In this document: piece by piece, positions 46,830-55,321 of the stretch
Position numbering within the stretch: position 1 is the first letter of the stretch
Layout: every line of letters starts with the position of its first letter
Assembly: GCF_000227745.2 (NCBI RefSeq)
Contig: NC_018012.1
Span: 744,001-808,000, forward strand
Source of the DNA: Thiocystis violascens DSM 198
Lineage (GTDB): Bacteria > Pseudomonadota > Gammaproteobacteria > Chromatiales > Chromatiaceae
Length of the DNA: 64,000 nucleotides
Reading direction: 5' to 3'
The notes under the pieces: generated by a model
What the model saw: the letters and a program-made list of their open reading frames with translations, nothing else
What the model was told of the DNA's origin: nothing
Databases searched by the model: none
Position numbers and translations under genes: made by a program

Positions 46830-49475
46830 TTAAACAGCCCCCTCCAATGCCTTCGAGGCGACCTCGAAGGCATCTTTCGATAACTCCTCGATGGCCAGGA
46901 TCCGCGCGATCTCGGCGCGCATCAGCGTCTGCCGGTCGTGATCGAAGCGCCGCCAGTGAATCATGGCCTTGAGCAGTCGCGAGGCGATCTGCGGATTGAG
47001 CGGATCGAGCTCCAGCACGCAATCGGCCAGGAAGCGGTATCCGCCACCATTCGCCGCGTGGAAGCGTACCGGGTTGGCATTGCAGAACGCGCCCACCAGG
47101 CTGCGCACGCGGTTGGGATTGCGCAGCGAGAAATCGCTGTGCCCCATCAATTGAATCACCCGTGCCAGGGTATCCGGACGCGGACTGGTCGCCTGTACGC
47201 TGAACCATTTGTCCAGCACCAGGGACTCTCGTGACCAGCGGCGGTAGAATTCGTCCAGTGCCTGAGCGCCCTCCGCGCCACCGTGATCGACCAGCAGACG
47301 CAGTGCCGCCATCACGTCCGTCATGTTGTGCGCCGCGGCGAACTGGGACTGACAATCGCCCAGCGCCCGCGCGTCGCCGGCCCACATCAGATAGCCTAGG
47401 GCCAGGTTCTTGAGTGCACGCCGCCCGCTCGCCTGGGGGGTAAAGACATAGGGGCCGGTCTCGCCATTGTCCCGATAGACCCGGAGCAGATCCTCGCCGA
47501 GACGTTCGCCGATGTGCCTTCCGAGCATCGTGTGCGCATGGTGAATCCCATCGATGTCCACCACCTCCATCTGATCGCCCAGATAGGACTCCGAGGGCAG
47601 GGTGAGAACCTCGGCGAGCAGCGCCCGGTCGCTTGACGAATCGAGCAGTGCGCGCCGAAAGGCCGCGAAGAATTGGTCTGGAATCCCCACCTCCGGATCC
47701 GCGACCAGCGCCAGCAGCAGACGCTGCAAAAGTGTCTGTGCTGCGTCCCAGCGATTGAAACCGTCGCTGTCGTGGGCCATCAGGAACAACAATTCATCGT
47801 CACTGTACGCGAAGCGCAATTTGACCGGCGCCGGAAAACCGCGCAGCAGCGACGGCACCGGACGGACCGGCAGACCGGTGAAGCGGAAACGCTGCTCGGC
47901 CTCGCGCAGTTCCAGCACGCGCGTGCCGGGTGCGGTAGCGGATGGCTCGTCCGCGAGCCGCGTCGGCAGATCCTGGCCATCGGGGCCAAGCAGACCGATC
48001 GCCAGCGGGATATGGAAGGGCATCTTGACCGGTTGACCGGGCGTCGGCGGAGTGTGCTGTCGAATGGTCAGGGTGTAGGTGCCGTCATCCGCGTCATCGT
48101 CGGCCTGGATACTGAGTTCCGGGGTTCCCGCCTGGTCGTACCAGCGGCGGAACTGGCCAAGGTCGCGGCCGCTCGCCGCTTCCATGCAGCGCACGAAATC
48201 GTCCGTGGTCACGGCTTGGCCGTCATGGCGCTCGAAATAGAGATCGGTCGCCTGGCGGAACCGCTCGGGGCCGAGCAGATTGGCCTGCATCCGCACCACC
48301 TCGGCGCCTTTCTGATAGACGGTCGCGGTGTAGAAGTTATTGATCTCGATATAGGACTCTGGGCGCACCGGGTGCGCCATCGGTCCGCCATCCTCGGGAA
48401 ACTGATGCGCCCGCAGCAACCGGACATCGTTGATCCGCTTGACCCCGCGCGACCCCATGTCGGCGGAGAACTCCTGATCCCGATAGACGGTGAAGCCCTC
48501 TTTCAGGCTCAGTTGGAACCAGTCGCGGCAGGTGATGCGGTTGCCGGTCCAGTTATGGAAATACTCGTGGGCGATGACCCCCTCGATGCCCTCGAAATCG
48601 GCATCGGTGGCGGTGTCCGGACGCGCCAGCACATATTTGTCGTTGAAGACGTTGAGCCCCTTATTCTCCATGGCGCCCATGTTGAAATGACTGACCGCGA
48701 CGATCATAAAGACATCGAGATCGTATTCGCGCCCGAACCGCTCCTCGTCCCAGCGCATGGCCTTTTTGAGCGACCGCATGGCATGATCGCACTTATCCAG
48801 ATTGTGCGGCTCGACATAGATTTTGAGTTCGACCGCGCGCCCCGAGGCGGTGGTATAGCCATCTTCGACCGCGCTCAGATCGCCCGCGATCAGTGCGAAC
48901 AGGTAACTTGGCTTGGGAAAGGGATCTTCCCAGCGCACCAGATGGCGCCCATCGGGGAGATCCCGCGATTCGACCCGGTTGCCATTGGACAGCAGCACCG
49001 GAAAACGGCGCCGGTCGGCGACCAGGGTCGTGCCGTAACAGGCCATCACGTCCGGTCGATCCAGGAAATAGGTGATGCGGCGAAAGCCCTCCGCCTCGCA
49101 TTGAGTACAGAGCATGTCGCCGGATTGATAGAGTCCCTCCAGCGCGGTATTGAGGCTGGGATGGATCCTCACCCGCGTCATCAGACCAAAGCGATCCGGC
49201 ACGCGCAGCAGCGTCAGCGACTCCGCGTCCACCCGATAGTCGGCCGGCGTCAGGAGGCGATCGTTCATGGAGACCTGTTCCAGATCCAACTGCTCGCCAT
49301 GCAGGCGTAGCGAACCGTCGCCGCGCGTCGCGGCCGGATTGCGGCGCACTTGGAGACGCGCCTCGACCGAGGTCCGCTCCGGATCCAGCTCGAAACGCAG
49401 ATCGACCCGATCGATCAGAAACTCCGGCGGCTGATAATCGCGCAGGAACACGGGGTGCGGGGTGTTTCGATACAT
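46830..49475 (-). CDS. pepN: Aminopeptidase N (M1 family)
   Basis: An 881-residue zinc metallopeptidase of the M1 family, closest to E. coli PepN in length and layout. It has the exopeptidase motif GAMEN (267-271) and the zinc site HEYFH (303-307) with NWTGNRITCRDWFQLSLKEG supplying the third ligand. The N-terminal substrate-binding beta-sandwich and the C-terminal helical domain are full length. It removes N-terminal residues from peptides in the cytosol. The ATG at 49475 has AGGA six bases upstream. Divergent from grxC. Confidence 0.96.
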   Translation of the reverse strand: MYRNTPHPVFLRDYQPPEFLIDRVDLRFELDPERTSVEARLQVRRNPAATRGDGSLRLHGEQLDLEQVSMNDRLLTPADYRVDAESLTLLRVPDRFGLMTRVRIHPSLNTALEGLYQSGDMLCTQCEAEGFRRITYFLDRPDVMACYGTTLVADRRRFPVLLSNGNRVESRDLPDGRHLVRWEDPFPKPSYLFALIAGDLSAVEDGYTTASGRAVELKIYVEPHNLDKCDHAMRSLKKAMRWDEERFGREYDLDVFMIVAVSHFNMGAMENKGLNVFNDKYVLARPDTATDADFEGIEGVIAHEYFHNWTGNRITCRDWFQLSLKEGFTVYRDQEFSADMGSRGVKRINDVRLLRAHQFPEDGGPMAHPVRPESYIEINNFYTATVYQKGAEVVRMQANLLGPERFRQATDLYFERHDGQAVTTDDFVRCMEAASGRDLGQFRRWYDQAGTPELSIQADDDADDGTYTLTIRQHTPPTPGQPVKMPFHIPLAIGLLGPDGQDLPTRLADEPSATAPGTRVLELREAEQRFRFTGLPVRPVPSLLRGFPAPVKLRFAYSDDELLFLMAHDSDGFNRWDAAQTLLQRLLLALVADPEVGIPDQFFAAFRRALLDSSSDRALLAEVLTLPSESYLGDQMEVVDIDGIHHAHTMLGRHIGERLGEDLLRVYRDNGETGPYVFTPQASGRRALKNLALGYLMWAGDARALGDCQSQFAAAHNMTDVMAALRLLVDHGGAEGAQALDEFYRRWSRESLVLDKWFSVQATSPRPDTLARVIQLMGHSDFSLRNPNRVRSLVGAFCNANPVRFHAANGGGYRFLADCVLELDPLNPQIASRLLKAMIHWRRFDHDRQTLMRAEIARILAIEELSKDAFEVASKALEGAV

Positions 49476-49648
49476 GAGAATCCTGGGTACTCAATCGATT
49501 GAGAGGCGCTCGTCTTGGCCAAACGGCATGATGGCGACATCCGACCCTTGGTCTTTCGGTCGCCGACACCCATTTTCAAGGGCGCCTTGACGGCTTGCGC
49601 GCAAGCGGCGAAGCTCGCGAATCGGAATGCGAAGGATAAAGTGAGACG

Positions 49649-49903
49649 ATGCCCCAGGTCACCATCTACACCACCATGGTCTGCCCTTACTGCAGCCGCG
49701 CCAAACGACTGCTGAAACGCAAGGGTGTCGGGTTCGACGAGATTCCGGTCGACCGCGACCCGGAGCGGAGGCGGGTCATGGTGGAACGCAGTCAACGCCA
49801 CACGGTTCCCCAGATCTTCATCGACGACCTGTCCATCGGCGGCTATGACGATATGGCCCTGCTCGACGAGCGCGGCGAACTGGATACACTGCTCGGTTTA
49901 TAA
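49649..49903 (+). CDS. grxC: Glutaredoxin 3
   Basis: An 84-residue glutaredoxin with active-site CPYC at residues 12-15, TVPQIFI with the cis-Pro, and IGGYDDMALLDERGELD for glutathione binding. It reduces disulfides with glutathione in the cytosol. Length is typical of GrxC. hslR starts nine bases after its stop, and two more genes follow in the same direction, so these are likely one transcript. Confidence 0.96.
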   Translation: MPQVTIYTTMVCPYCSRAKRLLKRKGVGFDEIPVDRDPERRRVMVERSQRHTVPQIFIDDLSIGGYDDMALLDERGELDTLLGL

Positions 49904-49912
49904 CGAAAAAGC

Positions 49913-50338
49913 ATGAAAGACACCACGCCCACGCCGGAACTGCGGCTCGACAAATGGCTCTGGAGCGCGCGCTTTTTCAAGACTCGCCATCTGGCCGTCG
50001 AGGCCATCAACGGCGGCAAGATCCAGGTCAACGGTCAGCGCGCCAAGCCGGGTCGCGCCGTGCGTCCGGGAACCCGGCTGGAAATTCACAAAGGCAGTCT
50101 CTCCTGGGAGATCGAGGTACTCGCGATCGATCGGCAACGGCGCTCGGCAACCGAGGCAGCCCTGCTTTACGCCGAGGATGAAGCGAGCCAGCGCAAGCGT
50201 CAGGAGATGCTCCGCGAACGCCGCGACATCGGCACGGGACCAGGCGGCGCGGAGGGTCGGCCCAGCAAACGCGACCGGCGGATGATCCAGCACTTCACCG
50301 GGCGGGGCGACGCCGGCAACAGCGAAACCGGGAGTTGA
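49913..50338 (+). CDS. hslR: Heat-shock protein 15 (Hsp15), S4-domain RNA-binding protein
   Basis: A 141-residue protein with an N-terminal S4 domain (LRLDKWLWSARFFKTRHLAVEAINGGKIQVNG, about 10-45) and a basic, Gly- and Arg-rich C-terminus (RPSKRDRRMIQHF). This is the HslR/Hsp15 pattern. In E. coli the protein binds 50S subunits with stuck nascent chains and helps recycle them after heat stress. It lies directly after grxC and seven bases before the Cys-rich gene. Confidence 0.92.
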   Translation: MKDTTPTPELRLDKWLWSARFFKTRHLAVEAINGGKIQVNGQRAKPGRAVRPGTRLEIHKGSLSWEIEVLAIDRQRRSATEAALLYAEDEASQRKRQEMLRERRDIGTGPGGAEGRPSKRDRRMIQHFTGRGDAGNSETGS

Positions 50339-50345
50339 GATCGAC

Positions 50346-50804
50346 GTGGACAGCGACGCCTTCCGCAGTACCTATCGCGCCATCAACGAGCGCTTCTGTC
50401 CCTACGAGAAGGCTATCCTGACCAACCAGTGCGCCTGCTCGCTGGCCAATAAATTCTGTCTCGCCGAGCGCGAAGGGGTGCAATGCGGTTCCGATCCGGC
50501 CCAGGCGAGGTGCCTGGAACTTCTGGAGCGACTGCGTCAGCAGGCACGCTTCGCCCTCAAATCGACCGCCACCAGCGGCGCCCTGCCCCATGCCAAGGCC
50601 ATGCGCATCCAGGTCGGCGGGCTGCGCGGCATTCAGGCTGCCCTGACGCCAGAGGAACCCGCGCCCATGTTCATCGAGGATATCCGTGCCACGGTCGAGA
50701 AGGCCATCGCGCGGTTCGGCGCGCTAGATCGGCTGCCCTTCCCGCTCATCATGCAGCAGATCGCGGCCTATCGGGGACGGCCGCGCTCGCGTTCGCGGGC
50801 GTAA
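50346..50804 (+). CDS. Cysteine-rich conserved hypothetical protein (152 aa)
   Basis: A soluble protein with six Cys in its first 56 residues (C18, C29, C31, C38, C47, C56), in a pattern that could bind a metal or iron-sulfur cluster: FCPYEKAIL, then CAC, then CLAEREGVQC. The rest has a helical body and FPLIMQQIAAY near the end. I do not recognise the family and assign no function. The start is a GTG at 50346. The last codons and stop lie inside a REP-like hairpin, so the final RSRSRA tail may be a repeat-derived addition. Follows hslR by seven bases. Confidence 0.7.
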   Translation: MDSDAFRSTYRAINERFCPYEKAILTNQCACSLANKFCLAEREGVQCGSDPAQARCLELLERLRQQARFALKSTATSGALPHAKAMRIQVGGLRGIQAALTPEEPAPMFIEDIRATVEKAIARFGALDRLPFPLIMQQIAAYRGRPRSRSRA

Positions 50805-50817
50805 GCCCGCTCCACCC
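50792..50817. repeat. REP-like hairpin overlapping a gene end
   Basis: GCGGGC, GTAA, GCCCGC with flanking TTCGC and TCCACCC: a compact hairpin of the same general type as the GTAGGAGC repeat at 9606-9660. The stop codon of the Cys-rich gene (50802-50804) is its loop. Confidence 0.55.
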
Positions 50818-50844
50818 AATTCGCAACTTGGATTCAGCTCCATC

Positions 50845-51507
50845 ATGCTGCTCTCGCCCAAATACCGGTTTCTCTTCGTCCATATCGCCAAGACCGGCGG
50901 CACCAGCGTGCGCTCGGCCCTGGAAGGTCTGCGCTGGCGCGATCCCTGGTATTACCCGATGTTTCTGTGCAGCCGCTTCAGCCATCTGAGCGGACATCGC
51001 ATCGCGACCAAGCTGCCGCGTCACGCCAAGGTCGTCGCGGCTCAGGAACTTCTCCCCAGGGAATTCTTCGACGCGCTATTCAAATTCGCCTTCGTGCGCA
51101 ACCCCTGGGATCTCCAGGTGAGTTCCTTTCACCATATCCGTCGGGAGCGCCCGCATTTTCTGGGCGGTCACGAGACCTTCGAGGATTTTCTGCGCTGGAA
51201 GCTTGATCCTCGGCGGCCCTATCAATACCACCTCGACACCTCCATCACGTTGCAATCCGACTATCTGATCGATCTGCACGGTCAGGTGATCGTGGATTTC
51301 ATCGGCCGCTATGAACGCCTGCACGAGGATTTCGAGACCGCCTGCGCGCGCATCGACATCCAGCCAACAGCCCTGCCCCACGCCCGCAAGGCACAGGACC
51401 GCAAGCAGGATTATCGCGGCTATTACACCGATCAAACCGCCGAACTGGTCGCCAGCCATTTCGCCCGCGATATCGCGTTGCTCGATTATCGGTTCGATCC
51501 GGAGTAA
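50845..51507 (+). CDS. Sulfotransferase-family protein
   Basis: A 220-residue protein with the two PAPS-binding signatures of the Sulfotransfer_2 family: HIAKTGGTS (13-21, 5'-phosphosulfate loop) and FAFVRNPWD (81-89, 3'-phosphate site). It should transfer sulfate from PAPS to an acceptor, most likely a carbohydrate or lipid, but the acceptor is unknown. No signal peptide or membrane helix is seen. It follows the Cys-rich gene after a REP-like hairpin and is convergent with the DUF2189 gene. Confidence 0.85.
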   Translation: MLLSPKYRFLFVHIAKTGGTSVRSALEGLRWRDPWYYPMFLCSRFSHLSGHRIATKLPRHAKVVAAQELLPREFFDALFKFAFVRNPWDLQVSSFHHIRRERPHFLGGHETFEDFLRWKLDPRRPYQYHLDTSITLQSDYLIDLHGQVIVDFIGRYERLHEDFETACARIDIQPTALPHARKAQDRKQDYRGYYTDQTAELVASHFARDIALLDYRFDPE

Positions 51508-51526
51508 ACCGCGTCCAGATTCGCGC

Positions 51527-52312
51527 TCAGTCTCGTGGCACCAAGTCCCGATAGGCATGCCAGGTCGCATGACCGACCAGCGGGACGGCGATGAACAATC
51601 CGATGTAAAAGGTGACCAGCCCGGCGCCAACGATCAAAACGATCAGCGTCGCCCACAGCAGCATCGGAACCCAGTTCACGGCGACGGCCCGGACGCTGGT
51701 CCGCATGGCGGTAAAGGCATCGATCGGCCGGTCGATCAACATCGGCACGGTAATGGCGCTGATACAGAAGGCGCAGGCCGCGAAAAAGGCGCCGACGATG
51801 GTGATAGAGATCAAAATCAGGTTGTGCTCGCCAGACAGGAACACGACCGGGATGAAGTTCCCCCAAGTCGGAAATGGGGCGTTGAACAGCATGATGAACA
51901 GAAAGACCGTGGCGAGAATCCACAATTGCATGATCATCACCAGAAAGCCGGTGGCAATTCCGAGTTGTCCCTGATTGCGTTTGAACGCCTCCAATGCCTG
52001 ACAGGTCTTCAGCGATTCGCCCCGCTCCAGGTGCGCGCTCATCTGATAGAGCCCGATCGCCAGTAGCGGCGCCACCAGAAAAAAGCAGGCGATCAGAAAC
52101 GGCACCATAAACGTCAGATGACCCGCGATCAGCAACAGGGTAATCAAACCGCTGATGAACACAATGCCCGCGCCATAGGTCAGACTGTAGCCAGGCGCGG
52201 ACTTGATATCGCCCCATCCCTTGCCTAGCCAAACCCAGATATTCTCGAAATCGATCTTATTGACGCGAGGTTCGTCTCGGTCGGAGTGTTCTGCGGCGGC
52301 CACCTGTTGCAT
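51527..52312 (-). CDS. DUF2189 membrane protein
   Basis: A 261-residue protein with five to six hydrophobic helices. The segment WVWLGKGWGDIKSAPGYSLTYG followed by LAIGLYQMSAHLERGE is the DUF2189 hallmark, and YIGLFIAVPLVGHATWHAYRDLV ends it. Function is unknown. The ATG at 52312 has GGAGGA eight bases upstream, which decides the start over an in-frame ATG at 52327. Divergent from the metallo-beta-lactamase gene. Confidence 0.9.
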   Translation of the reverse strand: MQQVAAAEHSDRDEPRVNKIDFENIWVWLGKGWGDIKSAPGYSLTYGAGIVFISGLITLLLIAGHLTFMVPFLIACFFLVAPLLAIGLYQMSAHLERGESLKTCQALEAFKRNQGQLGIATGFLVMIMQLWILATVFLFIMLFNAPFPTWGNFIPVVFLSGEHNLILISITIVGAFFAACAFCISAITVPMLIDRPIDAFTAMRTSVRAVAVNWVPMLLWATLIVLIVGAGLVTFYIGLFIAVPLVGHATWHAYRDLVPRD

Positions 52313-52635
52313 GCTGAATTCCTCCAAATCTTATTATCGGACGTCATGGCTGACGCGGTTTGCCGATGCCGAGCACACCACGACACCTGCATTAAACGAT
52401 CTACGACTTCTCTCGAAAACGCAAGTAAAGATTATAGTAATCAACGTATTAGATATTGTCTTTTTGCTTATATTCGCGTCGCTCGGGCGCTTGGGCCAAG
52501 ACGGCGGGACAGGGTCGGCGAAGGATCGGGACGACGCCGAACTGCGCAAACGCACCGCTTCGTTTAGACTGCCGGACCAACGAGAAGGGCGTTCCCGCCA
52601 ACCGTTGGGATCGCCGAACCACTATCGGAGCCAGC
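52313..52635. other. Intergenic region between divergent DUF2189 and hydrolase genes
   Basis: About 320 bases, locally AT-rich around 52430-52470, without a gene I can support. It should hold both divergent promoters; no clear operator, repeat or RNA is seen. Confidence 0.4.
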
Positions 52636-53616
52636 ATGTCCAACCAACCTGTCTTGCCCGCGTTTGAAGAGATTGCCGCGGGCATCCATTGCATCGAAAC
52701 CGGCCTCTACCGGCACGGACTCGCCGCCTGCTATCTGGTGCGCGAGGGTGATCGACTGGCCTTCGTCGATACCGGTACGGCCAACAGCGTCCCCGGTCTG
52801 CTCGCGGTCATCGCCGAACTTGGTCTGACGTCCGAGCAGGTTGATTTCGTGATTCCGACCCATGTCCATCTGGATCACGCCGGCGGCGCTGGCGGTCTCA
52901 TGGCGGCCTGTCCCAACGCCCGTCTGGTCGTGCATCCCAAGGGCGCGCCGCACCTGATCGACCCCGCCAAACTCATCGCCGGGGCCACGGTCGTCTATGG
53001 AGAGGCCGCGTTCGCCAGGGATTTCGGCACCCTGATCCCCGTCTCGGAAGAGCGAGTCATCCTGGCCGAGGACGGGCAGACCTTCGATCTCAATGGCCGC
53101 GCGCTGACGTTTGTCGATACCCCAGGTCATGCCAACCATCACGGCTGTCTCCTTGACGCCAGAACTCAGGGCTTTTTCACCGGCGATACCTTTGGCATTG
53201 CCTACCGCGAATTCAAGACCGCCAAAGGCCCCTGGCTGTACGCACCGACCACGCCGGTCGCCTTCGACCCCGATCAGTGGCTGGCCAGTCTGGACAAGCT
53301 GATGGCCTTCGCCCCTCAGGCCATGTATCTGACTCACTATGGCCGCGTCGACCATCCCCACGCTCTGGTGGACGATCTGCGCCTGAGCATCCGGGACATG
53401 GCTGATCTGGCGCTGGCACAGGAGAGCCGACCCGACAGCGAGCGCCAGACCCGACTCAAAACCGCAGTCACCGAGTACCTGATCGCCAGTGCGCGCGCCC
53501 ATGGTGTTGCGGATGACGATGCCCGCATCCAGGAACTGCTGGCGGTGGATACCGATCTCAACTCTCAGGGGCTGGAGGTCTGGCTGAAGCGCCGCGAGAA
53601 GCGGGCGGCGGGTTGA
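52636..53616 (+). CDS. Metallo-beta-lactamase-fold hydrolase
   Basis: A 326-residue MBL-fold enzyme with the metal motif H76-x-H-x-D-H81 (THVHLDHAGG), a bridging Asp in FFTGDTFGI, and downstream His in TPGHANHHG and LTHYGR. The C-terminal about 80 residues are an extra helical part. Substrate unknown; flavodiiron, glyoxalase-like and lactonase functions are all possible within this fold. The ATG at 52636 has GGAG upstream; the frame is open to 52456 without family features. Confidence 0.85.
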   Translation: MSNQPVLPAFEEIAAGIHCIETGLYRHGLAACYLVREGDRLAFVDTGTANSVPGLLAVIAELGLTSEQVDFVIPTHVHLDHAGGAGGLMAACPNARLVVHPKGAPHLIDPAKLIAGATVVYGEAAFARDFGTLIPVSEERVILAEDGQTFDLNGRALTFVDTPGHANHHGCLLDARTQGFFTGDTFGIAYREFKTAKGPWLYAPTTPVAFDPDQWLASLDKLMAFAPQAMYLTHYGRVDHPHALVDDLRLSIRDMADLALAQESRPDSERQTRLKTAVTEYLIASARAHGVADDDARIQELLAVDTDLNSQGLEVWLKRREKRAAG

Positions 53617-53636
53617 GTCGATCTGGCTAACGACCT

Positions 53637-53675
53637 CACTGCCCCATTAAGTTAAGGGTTAACTGAATGGCAGTA
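53637..53675. mobile_element. MITE-like palindromic element, copy B (39 bp)
   Basis: CACTGCCCCATTAAGTTAA and TTAACTGAATGGCAGTA form imperfect inverted arms with almost no loop, sharing the termini of the 69-bp element at 38978-39046. It is flanked by GGCTAACGACCT (53625-53636) and GGCCAACGACCC (53676-53687), a 10/12 direct repeat. It ends 34 bases before the MgtC-family gene. Confidence 0.6.
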
Positions 53676-53709
53676 GGCCAACGACCCGCGACAGCACTAC
53701 ACCTAACCG

Positions 53710-54978
53710 ATGAGCGATGAGCAACAGACCTTTTATTACCTGAGCGTCGCTCTCGCCATCGGGCTCCTGATCGGCGCCGAACGCGGCTGGCAGGAACGCA
53801 ACGCGGAAGAGGGAAAGCGGGTCGCCGGCTTTCGTACCCATGGCCTGGTCGGATTGCTGGGCGGCGCGTCCGCACTGCTCGCCGACTCTCTGGGGCCGTT
53901 ATTCCTTGGCTTGGTCTTTCTCGGACTGACGGCGCTGGCGACCACGGCGTATGCCGAAACCCTGCGTCAGGACAATGACGCGGGTATCACCAGCCTCATC
54001 GCCATGCTCCTGACCTTCGTCTATGGCGCCTTGGCGGCCATTGGCGAGGTGTCTGTCGCCGCCGCATCCGCCGTGGTCACCACACTGATTCTCAGCGCCA
54101 AGCCGATCCTTCACGGCTGGCTCAACGCCCTGGGCGGCCAGGAGTTGCGCGCAACCATCAAGCTGCTGCTCATGTCGGTGGTCATTCTGCCGATTCTGCC
54201 CAATCAGGGCTATGGCCCCTGGCAGGCGCTCAATCCTTACGCCATCTGGTGGATGGTGGTGCTGATCGCGGGGCTGTCGTTCGTCGGTTATTTCGCCGTC
54301 AGGATCGCCGGCATGCGGCGCGGCATGATCCTGACCGGACTGTTTGGCGGATTGGCTTCCTCGACTGCCCTCACCCTGCATTTCGCGCGTCTGTCGCGCC
54401 ACGCGGAGTCATCGGCGCCGCTCTTATCGATGGGGATTCTGCTGGCTTGCGGCACCATGTTTCCGCGCATGCTGCTGGTCGCGAGCCTGCTCAATCCCGC
54501 GTTGTTCAAGCTCCTGCTGGTGCCGACGGGAGCGATGGCGCTCTGCGTTTTTGGTCCCGCCGCGTGGTTCTGGCGCTCGACCGCGAGCGTCGCGGCCAAT
54601 GTGACATCCCCGCTGAAAAACCCGCTGGAGATCAAAACCGCGCTGGTGTTCGGACTCTTGCTGGGGCTGATCATGTTCTTTGGAAAAGCGCTGAATCACT
54701 GGTTCGGAGAGGCCGGCATTCTGGCGCTTGCCGCCGCCTCGGGCGTCACGGACGTCGATGCCATCACGCTCTCGCTGGCGCGCATGAGCGGAAACGACCT
54801 GGCGTTATCCGTGGCCGCGATGGGGGTCGTCATCGCGGCGTCGGTCAACAGTTTGGCCAAGGGCTGCATGGCGGCGGTCATCGGCGGATCTGCCATCCGG
54901 CTACGTGTCGGACTGCCGCTGCTGGGCAGTGCCGCGTTAGGCTTGTTGACGGCCTGGCTGTGGATCTGGCGCGCCTGA
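53710..54978 (+). CDS. MgtC/SapB-DUF4010 family membrane protein
   Basis: A 422-residue membrane protein. The N-terminal part (about 1-140) is MgtC-like: LSVALAIGLLIGAERGWQER, then AGFRTHGLVGLLGG. The rest is a DUF4010 domain with SSTALTLHFARLS and GVTDVDAITLSLARMSG. About 12 helices are present. The family is linked to magnesium or acid stress, but the activity is unknown. No Shine-Dalgarno is seen before the ATG at 53710; a palindromic mobile-like element ends 34 bases upstream and may have replaced the native promoter region. Confidence 0.85.
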   Translation: MSDEQQTFYYLSVALAIGLLIGAERGWQERNAEEGKRVAGFRTHGLVGLLGGASALLADSLGPLFLGLVFLGLTALATTAYAETLRQDNDAGITSLIAMLLTFVYGALAAIGEVSVAAASAVVTTLILSAKPILHGWLNALGGQELRATIKLLLMSVVILPILPNQGYGPWQALNPYAIWWMVVLIAGLSFVGYFAVRIAGMRRGMILTGLFGGLASSTALTLHFARLSRHAESSAPLLSMGILLACGTMFPRMLLVASLLNPALFKLLLVPTGAMALCVFGPAAWFWRSTASVAANVTSPLKNPLEIKTALVFGLLLGLIMFFGKALNHWFGEAGILALAAASGVTDVDAITLSLARMSGNDLALSVAAMGVVIAASVNSLAKGCMAAVIGGSAIRLRVGLPLLGSAALGLLTAWLWIWRA

Positions 54979-55052
54979 TCGATCTGATCGGAGGGTGGCT
55001 ACGGATTTTCTATCCTCTTCGTTCCAAACCGCCGACAGGAACACATCCAGGC

Positions 55053-55250
55053 TCAATCCATCAGGACATACCGCGCACCGCAATAGGGGCAGACGGCCTC
55101 TCCGTTGGGGTCGTCCTCAATGGGCAGATAGACCCGTGGATGCAGGTTCCAGACGGGGGCGTCCGGCGGCGGACAGGACAGGGGCAGATCCTTGCGGCCG
55201 ACCTGAATGGCCTGTTGTACTGGCTGGCTCGCGGTAGCGGTCTGGGACAT
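55053..55250 (-). CDS. CHCC zinc-finger protein (zf-CHCC)
   Basis: A 65-residue protein whose core fits the zf-CHCC domain: LSCPPPDAPVWNLHPRVYLPI then CPYCGARYVL, giving Cys, His and two Cys. The domain is related to the C-terminal part of the complex I subunit NDUFS6, but the role of small bacterial forms is unknown. I use the ATG at 55250 with GGAG nine bases upstream; an ATG at 55268 is a fair alternative. It lies 71 bases after ilvE, an arrangement I recall from other gammaproteobacteria. Confidence 0.8.
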   Translation of the reverse strand: MSQTATASQPVQQAIQVGRKDLPLSCPPPDAPVWNLHPRVYLPIEDDPNGEAVCPYCGARYVLMD

Positions 55251-55321
55251 GGGTTGGCTCTCCGTCATCGAGTGTATCTCGGCGCGTCCAGGCGGCGGTC
55301 GAGGCCGGCTGGACGCGGGTT

